The position numbers and the translations under genes are program-made. A DNA stretch of 64,000 nt from Lantana camara (Eukaryota; Streptophyta; Magnoliopsida; Lamiales; Verbenaceae). Shown one piece after another: positions 25,582 to 39,975 of this stretch (the stretch's first letter is position 1; each line of letters starts with the position of its first letter). Below the pieces are notes generated by a model. That model made no database searches and had not been told where the DNA came from. It saw only the letters and a program-made list of their open reading frames with translations. The stretch is from NCBI GenBank assembly GCA_037501455.1, contig CM074856.1, positions 20,915,001 to 20,979,000 of the forward strand. The letters are read 5' to 3'.

Positions 25582-28380
25582 TGTGACATCCCAAATTCTG
25601 AATAGAAAAAAAACAGGTAATTTAATTAAGATATTGGGACACGTCTCGAAATTGATCAAGTGATTTACCAAACCAAGTGCTCTTTGCTTAAAATAAATTA
25701 AATATGTTGCTTAATTATATGTGCTTTGACGTAACTAAATTGTTGATATGCACTGAATGCTCTAATTTCCTATTAGCTAAATTAATTATATTTTAATTGT
25801 TATACAAAATATTTAATTGCATAAAGTGAGATGAATCATTTTAACAATCATTATAACAAGATTTGTCTTTAATGTAAGTACCTCTCATACGTATAATATT
25901 AAATATTGGATAGATGTGCTTTCTTGCAAACTTAGTTATGAAGTCTTGACATTCTACTTGTTAACTACGTGTCAACAAACCGGATTGAATAACATCTGCG
26001 TGTCCTTACTCAAGATGCACTCAATTTACTTTAATTATTTTATTTCATGTGTGATATCACAAAAGAAATAAAACTATAAAAGACTTTTGTTTACAAACTG
26101 GGTTTCAGTCGGCTCATTTCCAAACCTAAAAGAACAGGAGTTCTATTTTACAAAAGAAAAGAATATTTACTGTAATCTCCAACCTCTTAACATAAGATCG
26201 ATTTCCTTACAAAAATCCCTGATAGTTGGTATTCTTCTGATCGTAAGTACTATTATTTATTCTCTGCTAAAATTTGAATTTTCTTATTATTTGATAAGTT
26301 TTATTTTAAAAGTTATATTTATGTAGCAATTTTTATTTAATCGAGTGTTTAGGAGTATGCTATATAATCCATCGATTTAATTGATTCAATTTTCAAAGTT
26401 TACATGTTTGTCCCGAAAAAAAAAAAAAAATTTATAGTTCCAGGAGCTGTGGAATAGATAACCTTTGTGTTAATACTTACACGTATGAATAGAATAGGAA
26501 TATACAAACCATGTTTTATTTTAAATTCTCGTTGTTAGCTAATTTCTATTGCATAAATAGTTTTCTTAAAATAATTATTCTGTGCTAATTGAATTAGCTA
26601 GGTACATACAACTGCCAAGAATTCTTGAGAATTTTAGTGCTCAACGATTGATATGATTTTACTTCAAATTTAAATATATGCATACTCTCCTGTGGAAGAA
26701 TCAAGCATATGATTACTATTAAACTTGTTTTAAGCTGTTCGCATATATGTATATATTAATTACTAATTGCATTATATATATGAATTAATTTAAATGGTCG
26801 TGTTAATATTAGCTTTCTAAGGAAAGCAATTATTGCTTTCTGAACAATCTCACATGCGACTTATGTTGATACTAAATTAAAAATATGAAATGTCTCGTCC
26901 TTCTGGAAGCATGGTCCAATTGTCGATACAATTAACTGGGTTGTAACAATACAATTTGAAGTGTATATCATTCTTAGTTTAGTAGTAATGGATATTATAT
27001 TAGAAAAATATCATAATCTTATTATTTGAAATTTGTTTTTACGATTAAACTAAATTGTTTAAGTGCCTATATCCTAGTGTGGTTTCGGTAATAGCCGTAC
27101 ACGTCAGTTGTATTACTAAGTGTTGAGTGGAGTCGAGTCTTAACTTGTAATTTTGTGTAATAGGCGTTCCTAGGGAGGAGTCCTGATCGTGTTGATCGTG
27201 TCTTTCTTTTGCAGTTTGGAAGCTTTTCAGGTGAGGGATTTAAAATCTTTTCAACTGAGGCCAAAACATATATTATGTAAATATATATATCTTCTTAAAA
27301 CCCAACTCGTATTTATTGAGTTTGATTTTCGACCCGTTGATACTATATATATAAATAGCTGTTTTATAATATTTTGGTATTTTGTTGAAAAATCGGATTT
27401 TCTTATAAAAATGGGTTCTTGTTATATTATATATACGTGTGAGTGAACGAAAAGTTTGATTTTGAACCGCGAAATGGTTAAGAGAAAGAAATTGTTTGAA
27501 AATGTGAAAATATTTTAAAGCGAGTATTGATCTGATAGAACCCTTGGGGACGCCCTTGGGGAATATGGGCCCCGAAGTATCTAGTGGGTGAGGCCCGGAG
27601 GTGTGCGCCAAAGGCTGATCTTTACTACGTACTTCTGTGAAGCTCTATACGGGACGTAGCCGGAGGTTGACTGCGTTACGTATAGAGTGAGGTTATTGGT
27701 ACCAGGGCATATTGCCCCTATCTGTGTGATCGTGTGGTTGGTTGGGGGGCACCTCGACTAACACTTGGAGGGAGAAGGCTGGTTTCTGTTTTGTGTTTCT
27801 TGTGTTCAGGGTGTGAAAGGTTGGAGAACTTACCCGTACTCGCCGGGTTACTGTGATTGATCGATCGTTTTGATTATTGGTTCACAAGTGTGTTTTTAAT
27901 ATAAATTAAAAGTTATCCTTTGCTCTACTTACACCTTGTTCTGAAAATAAGGAAAATGTGAACCAAGCTTGTGATTTTGTTTATGTATATGTATAATCCC
28001 CTCACTTAGTCACTTTGACTAACGTCCCTTCCTTTCTGGTTTTGGCTTCAGGTAGGTGTGACTAGGCGGCACGTCGGGTCTAGGTCGTCAGGTGTCGTCG
28101 AGATAGTTTGTTTTTGAATCTCAGAGTTTTGGAATTTCTCCTTCGTGGGAAACTCAGTATGTATAGTTTACGTACCTATACCTGATACGATTGTCGTTTG
28201 TCGTCGGCCTTACTGGACTTATAATTATCTTTGAAGTTTGATGTTGACGGGCATTATTTCATACTTCAGCTATGCTTGTGTTTGTTCGTTCGTCACCGTT
28301 CGCTGGGAAAGATCACGAGTGAAGGCCCAAAGCTAACACTCGGGGTACTTCTCAGTGCGGGATGTGGCAAGGGCGCCACA
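25582..28380 (+). repeat. 3' LTR of the chromovirus
   Basis: 2,799 bases, TGTGACATCCC to GGGCGCCACA. Compared with the 5' LTR I see five substitutions (near the start, at about 26865, 26973 and 28190, and in the terminal GCCACA/GCAACA) and one extra A in an A run near 26420. Confidence 0.95.
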
Positions 28381-28385
28381 GTGCG
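28381..28385. repeat. Target-site duplication of chromovirus (right, GTGCG)
   Basis: GTGCG followed by the monomer sequence GGTGATTTTATATG. Confidence 0.95.
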
Positions 28386-29627
28386 GGTGATTTTATATGT
28401 GAAATGGCGCCTAATCCCAGGTTTATAAAATTATAAACTATAATTGCATAATTATTTTTTCAAATCGAACGGTTTAGGTTGAGTGGTACCTTTACATAGG
28501 TGGTGGATTGGTGGTTTGACAGATTATATATATAATTTTTAAAAAAACTCTTTTATACTCATAATTTTACTTCAATAAACAAAAAAAATATAAAGAAAAT
28601 GACAAATTTTTAATTTATAACGTATTGCAACACTAATGCATAATGGTTTCAAAGTTATACATATATATATTATTAAATAAATAAAATAATCTTATTAATA
28701 TAAATCATGTAGTATAATTTTGTTGTTTATTAAACAACTTGTATAATTAATTCAACACAAAAATATTAGAATTAATTTATTCAAAAGTTTATAAGAAATA
28801 ATTAATACTATTAGAATTAATTTTATTCAAAAGCTTATAAGATTATAATTATATAGTGATTTATAATTAAAGAAAGATTTATACAATTATATTTTGATTA
28901 GAATTACATGAAGATAATTAAGAGTTTGATTATAACGAAATATCCTGGAAGAATATTTATATATTTAGTATTTTACAAAACTACCCTTAATTTTATTTTA
29001 CTGAAAATTTTACAATAAGAGTATTTTGGTCAATCACAAAAAGAATATTTACGTATCAATTTAGTATTTTACCAAAATACCCTTAATTGTATTTTACTAT
29101 AAAACTTACAATAAGCGTATTTTGACCGATCTCAAAGTTTCAAGAAACTAAAAACCCCAACTCGCATTTTTATAATATATATAGATATAGATTAGGGGAT
29201 TTAGAAAAAATAAAAAGTGTATTGGGAAAGTAACACATAGAATTTTCAAATAGGGTAGTTTAGGATAAATTATAGAGATAGTTGATTCTTATAATTTACT
29301 GTCCCAAAAATTATTAGCAAAACTATTTTGTAGAATTTGCAACCTAAACTTTTCATTTTTTTTTTTTTTACTTTACTACCTGCGCTGGAAAAGTACCACA
29401 TCACCCTCACTTTAGGCATGTGCTGGGCACATGATGCCTTTATCGAAATTATTTGGTCGAAAAATCCAACTTAGGTGAAAAATTGTAAACTTTAAAAGAT
29501 GAGATGGTGATCGGAAATAAAAAAAAAAAAAGAATATTTAGATGGCAAAGTTTAAAAAATAGACTAATTCAGATTGAAAAGAAAAAAAAAAAACTCCACA
29601 ACTTTTAAAAAAAAAAGAGTATATTTT

Positions 29628-29700
29628 AGCCGTGGCTGGGACTTGAACCCAGGACATCCAAAGATGTCGAATTTGAGCAAATCATATTGCTACAACGGCT
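29628..29700 (-). pseudogene. tRNA-like module, unit 12
   Basis: Matches the reference copy. Confidence 0.7.
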
Positions 29701-31078
29701 TACTCTTTCATTTAATGACTAGTATAGTATTTATCTTTTTGCTACTAATCTAGTTTCATTACCATAACTATGAAATAATATTAACGTAATAACATGATTT
29801 ATTTATCCAAAGTCTTGAGTAGGGTGTACGCAATTGGTGCGGGTGATTTTATATGTGAAATGGCGCCTAATCCCAGGTTTATAAAATTATAAACTATAAT
29901 TGCATAATTATTTTTTCAAATCGAACGGTTTAGGTTGAGTGGTACCTTTACATAGGTGGTGGATTGGTGGTTTGACAGATTATATATATAATTTTTAAAA
30001 AAACTCTTTTATACTCATAATTTTACTTCAATAAACAAAAAAAATATAAAGAAAATGACAAATTTTTAATTTATAACGTATTGCAACACTAATGCATAAT
30101 GGTTTCAAAGTTATACATATATATATTATTAAATAAATAAAATAATCTTATTAATATAAATCATGTAGTATAATTTTGTTGTTTATTAAACAACTTGTAT
30201 AATTAATTCAACACAAAAATATTAGAATTAATTTATTCAAAAGTTTATAAGATATAATTAATACTATTAGAATTAATTTTATTCAAAAGCTTATAAGATT
30301 ATAATTATATAGTGATTTATAATTAAAGAAAGATTTATACAATTATTTTTTGATTAGAATTACATGAAGATAATTAAGAGTTTGATTATAACGAAATATC
30401 CTGGAAGAATATTTATATATTTAGTATTTTACAAAACTACCCTTAATTATATTTTACTGAAAATTTTACAATAAGAGTATTTTGGTCAATCACAAAAAGA
30501 ATATTTACGTATCAATTTACTAGTTTACAACAATACCCTTAATTGTATTTTACTATAAAACTTACAATAAGCGTATTTTGACCGATCTCAAAGTTTCAAG
30601 AAACTAAAAACCCCAACTCGCATTTTTATAATATATATAGATATAGATTAGGGGATTTAGAAAAAATAAAAAGTGTATTGGGAAAGTAACACATAGAATT
30701 TTCAAATAGGGTAGTTTAGGATAAATTATAGAGATAGTTGATTCTTATAATTTACTGTCCCAAAAATTATTAGCAAAACTATTTTGTAGAATTTGCCACC
30801 TAAACATTTCATTTTTTTTTTTTACTTTACTACCTGCGCTGGAAAAGTACCACATCACCCTCACTTTAGGCATGTGCTGGGCACATGATGCCTTTATCGA
30901 AATTATTTGGTCGAAAAATCCAACTTAGGTGAAAAATTGTAAACTTTAAAAGATGAGATGGTGATCGGAAATAAAAAAAAAAAAGAATATTTAGATGGCA
31001 AAGTTTAAAAAATAGACTAATTCAGATTGAAAAGAAAAAAAAAACTCCAAAACTTTTTAAAAAAAAAGAGTATACTTT

Positions 31079-31151
31079 AGCCGTGGCTGGGACTTGAACC
31101 CAGGACATCCAAAGATGTCGAATTTGAGCAAATCATATTGCTACAACGGCT
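31079..31151 (-). pseudogene. tRNA-like module, unit 13
   Basis: Matches the reference copy; the plus-strand flank reads TATACTTTAG instead of TATATTTTAG. Confidence 0.7.
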
Positions 31152-32540
31152 TACTCTTTCATTTTATGACTAGTATAGTATTTATCTTTTTGCTACTAAT
31201 CTAGTTTCATTACCATAACTATGAAATAATATTAACGTAATAACATGATTTATTTATCCAAAGTCTTGAGTAGGGTGTACGCAGTTGGTGCGGGTGATTT
31301 TATATGTGAAATGGCGCCTAATCCCAGGTTTATAAAATTATAAACTATAATTGCATAATTATTTTTTCAAATCGAATGGTTTAGGTTGAGTGCTACCATT
31401 ACATACGTGGTGGATTGGTGGTTTGACAGATTGTATATATAATTTTTAATAAAACTCTTTTATACTCATAATTTTACTTCAATAAACAAAAAAAAAATAT
31501 ATAAAGAAAATGACAAATTTTTAATTTATAACGTATTGCAACACTAATGCATAATGGTTTCAAAGTTATACATATATATATTATTAAATAAATAAAATAA
31601 TCTTATTAATATAAATCAGGTAGTATAATTTTGTTGTTTATTAAACAACTTGTATAATTAATTCAACCCAAAAATATTAGAATTAATTTATTCTAAAGTT
31701 TATAAGATATAATTAATACTATTAGAATTAATTTTATTCAAAAGCTTATAAGATTATAATTATATAGTGATTTATAATTAAAGAAAGATTTATACAATTA
31801 TATTTTGATTAGAATTACATGAAGATAATTATGAGTTTGATTATAACGAAATATCTTGGAAGAATATTATATATTTAGTATTTTACAAAACTACCCTTAA
31901 TTATATTTTAGTGAAAATCTTAGAATAAGAGTATTTTGATCAATCAGAAAAAGAATATTTACGTATCAATTTAGTATTTTACAACAATACCCTTAATTGT
32001 ATTTTACTATAAAACTTACAATAAGCGTATTTTGACCGATCTCAAAGTTTCAAGAAACTAAAAACCCCAACTCGCATTTTTATAATATATATATAGATAT
32101 AGATTAGGGGATTTAGAAAAAATAAAAAGTGTATTGGGAAAGTAACACATAGAATTTTCAAATAGGGTAGTTTAGGATAAATTATAGAGATAGTTGATTC
32201 TTATAATTTACTGTCCCAAAAATTATTAGCAAAACTATTTTGTAGAATTTGCCACCTAAACTTTTCATTTTTTTTTTTTTGACTTTACTACCTGCGCTGG
32301 AAAAGTACCACATCACCCTCACTTTAGGCATGTGCTGGGCACATGATGCCTTTATCGAAATTATTTGGTCGAAAAATCCAACTTAGGTGAAAAATTGTAA
32401 ACTTTAAAAGATGAGATGGTGATCGGAAATAAAAAAAAAAAAAAGAATATTTAGATGGCAAAGTTTAAAAAATAGACTAATTCAGATTGAAAAGAAAAAA
32501 AAAAAACTTCACAACTTTTAAAAAAAAAAGAGTATATTTT

Positions 32541-32613
32541 AGCCGTGGCTGGGACTTGAACCCAGGACATCCAAAGATGTCAAATTTGAGCAAATCATAT
32601 TGCTACAACGGCT
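32541..32613 (-). pseudogene. tRNA-like module, unit 14
   Basis: One change next to the central hairpin (plus strand TCAAATTT), shared with the units at 16371 and 41355. Confidence 0.7.
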
Positions 32614-33995
32614 TACTCTTTCATTTAATGACTAGTATAGTATTTATCTTTTTGCTACTAATCTAGTTTCATTACCATAACTATGAAATAATATTAACGT
32701 AATAACATGATTTATTTATCCAAAGTCTTGAGTAGGGTGTACGCAGTTGGTGCGGGTGATTTTATATGTGAAATGGCGCCTAATCCCAGGTTTATAAAAT
32801 TATAAACTATAATTGCATAATTATTTTTTCAAATCGAATGGTTTAGGTTGAGTGGTACCATTACATAGGTGGTGGATTGGTGGTTTGACAGATTATATAT
32901 ATAATTTTTAATAAAACTCTTTTATACTCATAATTTTACTTCAATAAATAAAAAAAATATAAAGAAAATGACAAAATTTCAATTTATAACGTATTGCAAC
33001 ACTAATGCATAATGGTTTCAAAGTTATACATATATATATTATTAAATAAATAAAATAATCTTATTAATATAAATCAGGTAGTATAATTTTGTTGTTTATT
33101 AAACAACTTGTATAATTAATTCAACACAAAAATATTAGAATTAATTTATTCAAAAGTTTATAAGAAATAATTAATACTATTAGAATTAATTTTATTCAAA
33201 AGCTTATAAGATTATAATTATATAGTGATTTATAATTAAAGAAAGATTTATACAATTATATTTTGATTAGAATTACATGAAGATAATTAAGAGTTTGATT
33301 ATAACGAAATATCCTGGAAGAATATTTATATATTTAGTATTTTACAAAACTACCCTTAATTATATTTTACTGAAAATTTTACAATAAGAGTATTTTGGTC
33401 AATCACAAAAAGAATATTTACGTATCAATTTAGTATTTTACCAAAATACCCTTAATTGTATTTTACTATAAAACTTACAATAAGCGTATTTTGACCGATC
33501 TCAAAGTTTCAAGAAACTAAAAACCCCAACTCGCATTTTTATAATATATATAGATATAGATTAGGGGATTTAGAAAAAATAAAAAGTGTATTGGGAAACT
33601 AACACATAGAATTTTCAAATAGGGTAGTTTAGGATAAATTATAGAGATAGTTGATTCTTATAATTTACTGTCCCAAAAATTATTAGCAAAACTATTTTGT
33701 AGAATTTGCCACCTAAACTTTTCATTTTTTTTTTTTTTTACTTTACTACCTGCGCTGGAAAAGTACCACATCACCCTCACTTTAGGCATGTGCTGGGCAC
33801 ATGATGCCTTTATCGAAATTATTTGGTCGAAAAATCCAACTTAGGTGAAAATTTGTAAACTTTAAAAGATGAGATGGTGATCGGAAATTAAAAAAAAAAA
33901 AGAATATTTAGATGGCAAAGTTTAAAAAATAGACTAATTCAGATTGAAAAGAAAAAAAAAACTCCAAAACTTTTTTAAAAAAAAGAGTATATTTT

Positions 33996-34068
33996 AGCCG
34001 TGGCTGGGACTTGAACCCAGGACATCCAAAGATGTCGAATTTGAGCAAATCATATTGCTACAACGGCT
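33996..34068 (-). pseudogene. tRNA-like module, unit 15
   Basis: Matches the reference copy; its flanks (CTCTTTTATTTAATG) match those of the 36908 unit. Confidence 0.7.
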
Positions 34069-35450
34069 TACTCTTTTATTTAATGACTAGTATAGTATTT
34101 ATCTTTTTGCTACTAATCTAGTTTCATTACCATAACTATGAAATAATATTAACGTAATAACATGATTTATTTATCCTAAGTCTTGAGTAGGGTGTACGCA
34201 ATTGGTGCGGGTGATTTTATATGTGAAATGGCGCCTAATCCCAGGTTTATAAAATTATAAACTATAATTGCATAATTATTTTTTCAAATCGAACGGTTTA
34301 GGTTGAGTGGTACCTTTACATAGGTGGTGGATTGGTGGTTTGACAGATTATATATATAATTTTTAAAAAAACTCTTTTATACTCATAATTTTACTTCAAT
34401 AAACAAAAAAAATATAAAGAAAATGACAAATTTTTAATTTATAACGTATTGCAACACTAATGCATAATGGTTTCAAAGTTATACATATATATATTATTAA
34501 ATAAATAAAATAATCTTATTAATATAAATCATGTAGTATAATTTTGTTGTTTATTAAACAACTTGTATAATTAATTCAACACAAAAATATTAGAATTAAT
34601 TTATTCAAAAGTTTATAAGATATAATTAATACTATTAGAATTAATTTTATTCGAAAGCTTATAAGATTATAATTATATAGTGATTTATAATTAAAGAAAG
34701 ATTTATACAATTATTTTTTGATTAGAATTACATGAAGATAATTAAGAGTTTGATTATAACGAAATATCCTGGAAGAATATTTATATATTTAGTGTTTTAC
34801 AAAACTACCCTTAATTATATTTTACTGAAAATTTTACAATAAGAGTATTTTGGTCAATCACAAAAAGAATATTTACGTATCAATTTACTATTTTACAACA
34901 ATACCCTTAATTGTATTTTACTATAAAACTTACAATAAGCGTATTTTGACCGATCTCAAAGTTTCAAGAAACTAAAAACCCCAACTCGCATTTTTATAAT
35001 ATATATAGATATAGATTAGGGGATTTAGAAAAAATAAAAAGTATATTGGGAAAGTAACACATAGAATTTTCAAATAGGGTAGTTTAGGATAAATTATAGA
35101 GATAGTTGATTCTTATAATTTACTGTCCCAAAAATTATTAGCAAAACTATTTTGTAGAATTTGCCACCTAAACATTTCATTTTTTTTTTTTACTTTACTA
35201 CCTGCGCTGGAAAAGTACCACATCACCCTCACTTTAGGCATGTGCTGGGCACATGATGCCTTTATCGAAATTATTTGGTCGAAAAATCCAACTTAGGTGA
35301 AAAATTGTAAACTTTAAAAGATGAGATGGTGATCGGAAATAAAAAAAAAAAAGAATATTTAGATGGCAAAGTTTAAAAAATAGACTAATTCAGATTGAAA
35401 AGAAAAAAAAAAAAACTCCAAAACTTTTAAAAAAAAAAAGAGTATACTTT

Positions 35451-35523
35451 AGCCGTGGCTGGGACTTGAACCCAGGACATCCAAAGATGTCGAATTTGAG
35501 CAAATCATATTGCTACAACGGCT
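35451..35523 (-). pseudogene. tRNA-like module, unit 16
   Basis: Matches the reference copy; its flank (TTCATTTCATGAC) matches that of the 38359 unit. Confidence 0.7.
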
Positions 35524-36907
35524 TACTCTTTCATTTCATGACTAGTATAGTATTTATCTTTTTGCTACTAATCTAGTTTCATTACCATAACTATGAAATA
35601 ATATTAACGTAATAACATGATTTATTTATCCAAAGTCTTGAGTAGGGTGTACGCAGTTGGTGCGGGTGATTTTATATGTGAAATGGCGCCTAATCCCAGG
35701 TTTATAAAATTATAAACTATAATTGCATAATTATTTTTTCAAATCGAATGGTTTAGGTTGAGTGCTAGCATTACATAGGTGGTGGATTGGTGGTTTGACA
35801 GATTGTATATATAATTTTTAATAAAACTCTTTTATACTCATAATTTTACTTTAATAAACAAAAAAAAAATATAAAGAAAATGACAAATTTTTAATTTATA
35901 ACGTATTGCAACACTAATGCATAATGGTTTCAAAGTTATACATATATATATTATTAAATAAATAAAATAATCTTATTAATATAAATCAGGTAGTATAATT
36001 TTGTTGTTTATTAAACAACTTGTATAATTAATTCAACCCAAAAATATTAGAATTAATTTATTCTAAAGTTTATAAGATATAATTAATACTATTAGAATTA
36101 ATTTTATTCAAAAGCTTATAAGATTATAATTATATAGTGATTTATAATTAAAGAAAGATTTATACAATTATATTTTGATTAGAATTACATGAAGATAATT
36201 AAGAGTTTGATTATAACGAAATATCCTGGAAGAATATTTATATATTTAGTATTTTACAAAACTACCCTTAATTATATTTTACTGAAAATTTTACAATAAG
36301 AGTATTTTGGTCAATCACAAAAAGAATATTTACGTATCAATTTAGTATTTTACCAAAATACCCTTAATTGTATTTTACTATAAAACTTACAATAAGCGTA
36401 TTTTGACCGATCTCAAAGTTTCAAGAAACTAAAAACCCCAACTCGCATTTTTATAATATATATAGATATAGATTAGGGGATTTAGAAAAAATAAAAAGTG
36501 TATTGGGAAAGTAACACATAGAATTTTCAAATAGGGTAGTTTAGGATAAATTATAGAGATAGTTGATTCTTATAATTTACTGTCCCAAAAATTATTAGCA
36601 AAACTATTTTGTAGAATTTGCCACCTAAACTTTTCATTTTTTTTTTTTTTTACTTTACTACCTGCGCTGGAAAAGTACCACATCACCCTCACTTTAGGCA
36701 TGTGCTGGGCACATGATGCCTTTATCGAAATTATTTGGTCGAAAAATCCAACTTAGGTGAAAATTTGTAAACTTTAAAAGATGAGATGGTGATCGGAAAT
36801 TAAAAAAAAAAAGGAATATTTAGATGGCAAAGTTTAAAAAATAGACTAATTCAGATTGAAAAGAAAAAAAAAACTCCAAAACTTTTTTAAAAAAAAGAGT
36901 ATATTTT

Positions 36908-36980
36908 AGCCGTGGCTGGGACTTGAACCCAGGACATCCAAAGATGTCGAATTTGAGCAAATCATATTGCTACAACGGCT
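36908..36980 (-). pseudogene. tRNA-like module, unit 17
   Basis: Matches the reference copy; partner of unit 15. Confidence 0.7.
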
Positions 36981-38358
36981 TACTCTTTTATTTAATGACT
37001 AGTACAGTATTTATCTTTTTGCTACTAATCTAGTTTCATTACCATAACTATGAAATAATATTAACGTAATAACATGATTTATTTATCCTAAGTCTTGAGT
37101 AGGGTGTACGCAATTGGTGCGGGTGATTTTATATGTGAAATGGCGCCTAATCCCAGGTTTATAAAATTATAAACTATAATTGCATAATTATTTTTTCAAA
37201 TCGAACGGTTTAGGTTGAGTGGTACCTTTACATAGGTGGTGGATTGGTGGTTTGACAGATTATATATATAATTTTTAAAAAAACTCTTTTATACTCATAA
37301 TTTTACTTCAATAAACAAAAAAAATATAAAGAAAATGACAAATTTTTAATTTATAACGTATTGCAACACTAATGCATAATGGTTTCAAAGTTATACATAT
37401 ATATATTATTAAATAAATAAAATAATCTTATTAATATAAATCATGTAGTATAATTTTGTTGTTTATTAAACAACTTGTATAATTAATTCAACACAAAAAT
37501 ATTAGAATTAATTTATTCAAAAGTTTATAAGATATAATTAATACTATTAGAATTAATTTTATTCGAAAGCTTATAAGATTATAATTATATAGTGATTTAT
37601 AATTAAAGAAAGATTTATACAATTATTTTTTGATTAGAATTACATGAAGATAATTAAGAGTTTGATTATAACGAAATATCCTGGAAGAATATTTATATAT
37701 TTAGTGTTTTACAAAACTACCCTTAATTATATTTTACTGAAAATTTTACAATAAGAGTATTTTGGTCAATCACAAAAAGAATATTTACGTATCAATTTAC
37801 TATTTTACAACAATACCCTTAATTGTATTTTACTATAAAACTTACAATAAGCGTATTTTGACCGATCTCAAAGTTTCAAGAAACTAAAAACCCCAACTCG
37901 CATTTTTATAATATATATAGATATAGATTAGGGGATTTAGAAAAAATAAAAAGTATATTGGGAAAGTAACACATAGAATTTTCAAATAGGGTAGTTTAGG
38001 ATAAATTATAGAGATAGTTGATTCTTATAATTTACTGTCCCAAAAATTATTAGCAAAACTATTTTGTAGAATTTGCCACCTAAACATTTCATTTTTTTTT
38101 TTACTTTACTACCTGCGCTGGAAAAGTACCACATCACCCTCAGTTTAGGCATGTGCTGGGCACATGATGCCTTTATCGAAATTATTTGGTCGAAAAATCC
38201 AACTTAGGTGAAAAATTGTAAACTTTAAAAGATGAGATGGTGATCGGAAATAAAAAAAAAAAGAATATTTAGATGGCAAAGTTTAAAAAATAGACTAATT
38301 CAGATTGAAAAGAAAAAAAAAAAACTCCAAAACTTTTAAAAAAAAAAGAGTATACTTT

Positions 38359-38431
38359 AGCCGTGGCTGGGACTTGAACCCAGGACATCCAAAGATGTCG
38401 AATTTGAGCAAATCATATTGCTACAACGGCT
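38359..38431 (-). pseudogene. tRNA-like module, unit 18
   Basis: Matches the reference copy; partner of unit 16. Confidence 0.7.
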
Positions 38432-39718
38432 TACTCTTTCATTTCATGACTAGTATAGTATTTATCTTTTTGCTACTAATCTAGTTTCATTACCATAACT
38501 ATGAAATAATATTAACGTAATAACATGATTTATTTATCCAAAGTCTTGAGTAGGGTGTACGCAGTTGGTGCGGGTGATTTTATATGTGAAATGGCGCCTA
38601 ATCCCAGGTTTATAAAATTATAAACTATAATTGCATAATTATTTTTTCAAATCGAATGGTTTAGGTTGAGTGCTACCATTACATAGGTGGTGGATTGGTG
38701 GTTTGACAGATTGTATATATAATTTTTAATAAAACTCTTTTATACTCATAATTTTACTTTAATAAACAAAAAAAAAATATAAAGAAAATGACAAATTTTT
38801 AATTTATAACGTATTGCAACACTAATGCATAATGGTTTCAAAGTTATACATATATATATTATTAAATAAATAAAATAATCTTATTAATATAAATCAGGTA
38901 GTATAATTTTGTTGTTTATTAAACAACTTGTATAATTAATTCAACCCAAAAATATTAGAATTAATTTATTCTAAAGTTTATAAGATATAATTAATACTAT
39001 TAGAATTAATTTTATTCAAAAGCTTATAAGATTATAATTATATAGTGATTTATAATTAAAGAAAGATTTATACAATTATATTTTGATTAGAATTACATGA
39101 AGATAATTATGAGTTTGATTATAACGAAATATCTTGGAAGAATATTTTATATTTAGTATTTTACAAAACTACCCTTAATTATATTTTAGTGAAAATCTTA
39201 GAATAAGAGTATTTTGATCAATCACAAAAAGAATATTTACGTATCAATTTAGTATTTTACAACAATACCCTTAATTGTATTTTACTATAAAACTTACAAT
39301 AAGCGTATTTTGACCGATCTCAAAGTTTCAAGAAACTAAAAACCCCAACTCGCATTTTTATAATATATATAGATATAGATTAGGGGATTTAGAAAAAATA
39401 AAAAGTGTATTGGGAAAGTAACACATAGAATTTTCAAATAGGGTAGTTTAGGATAAATTATAGAGATAGTTGATTCTTATAATTTACTGTCCCAAAAATT
39501 ATTAGCAAAACTATTTTGTAGAATTTGCCACCTAAACTTTTCATTTTTTTTTTTTTTGACTTTACTACTTGCGCTGGAAATGTACCACATCACCCTCACT
39601 TTAGGCATGTGCTGGGCACATGATGCCTTTATCGAAATTATTTGGTCGAAAAATCCAACTTAGGTGAAAAATTGTAAACTTTAAAAGATAAGATGGTGAT
39701 CGGAAATAAAAAAAAAAA

Positions 39719-39897
39719 GAATATTTAGATGACAAAGTTTAAAAAATAGACTAATTCAGATTGAAAAGAAAAAAAAAAAACTCCAAAACTTTTTCAAAAA
39801 AAAGAGTATAAGAATATTTAGATGGCAAAGTTTAAAAAATAGACTAATTCAGGTGAAAAAAAAAAAAACTCCAAAACTTTTTCAAAAAAGAGAGTAT
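39719..39897. repeat. ~87-base partial duplication between units 18 and 19
   Basis: Same duplication and break points as at 4324-4500, including GATGACAAAG in the first half and GATGGCAAAG in the second. Confidence 0.85.
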
Positions 39898-39902
39898 ATT
39901 TT

Positions 39903-39975
39903 AGCTGTGGCTGGGACTTGAACCCAGGACATCCAAAGATGTCGAATTTGAGCAAATCATATTGCTACAACGGCT
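39903..39975 (-). pseudogene. tRNA-like module, unit 19
   Basis: One acceptor change (plus strand AGCTGTGG) breaks a C-G pair. Confidence 0.7.

Larger units (their letters stand above)
18037..28380 (+). mobile_element. Complete Ty3-type chromovirus retrotransposon
   Basis: 10,344 bases bounded by TG...CA LTRs and a 5-base target repeat. Order: 5' LTR 18037-20834, tRNA-Met-type primer site 20841-20853, gag, pol (protease, reverse transcriptase, RNase H, integrase), chromodomain remnant, polypurine tract 25569-25581, 3' LTR 25582-28380. Integrase after RNase H places it in the Ty3 group; the C-terminal chromodomain makes it a chromovirus, and RT wording and long LTRs suggest the Tekay/Del branch (inference). 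By eye the LTRs differ by about five substitutions and one A-run length change, so the insertion is recent. The coding region has a frame break between gag and pol and a stop codon before the chromodomain, so this copy looks non-autonomous. Confidence 0.96.
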
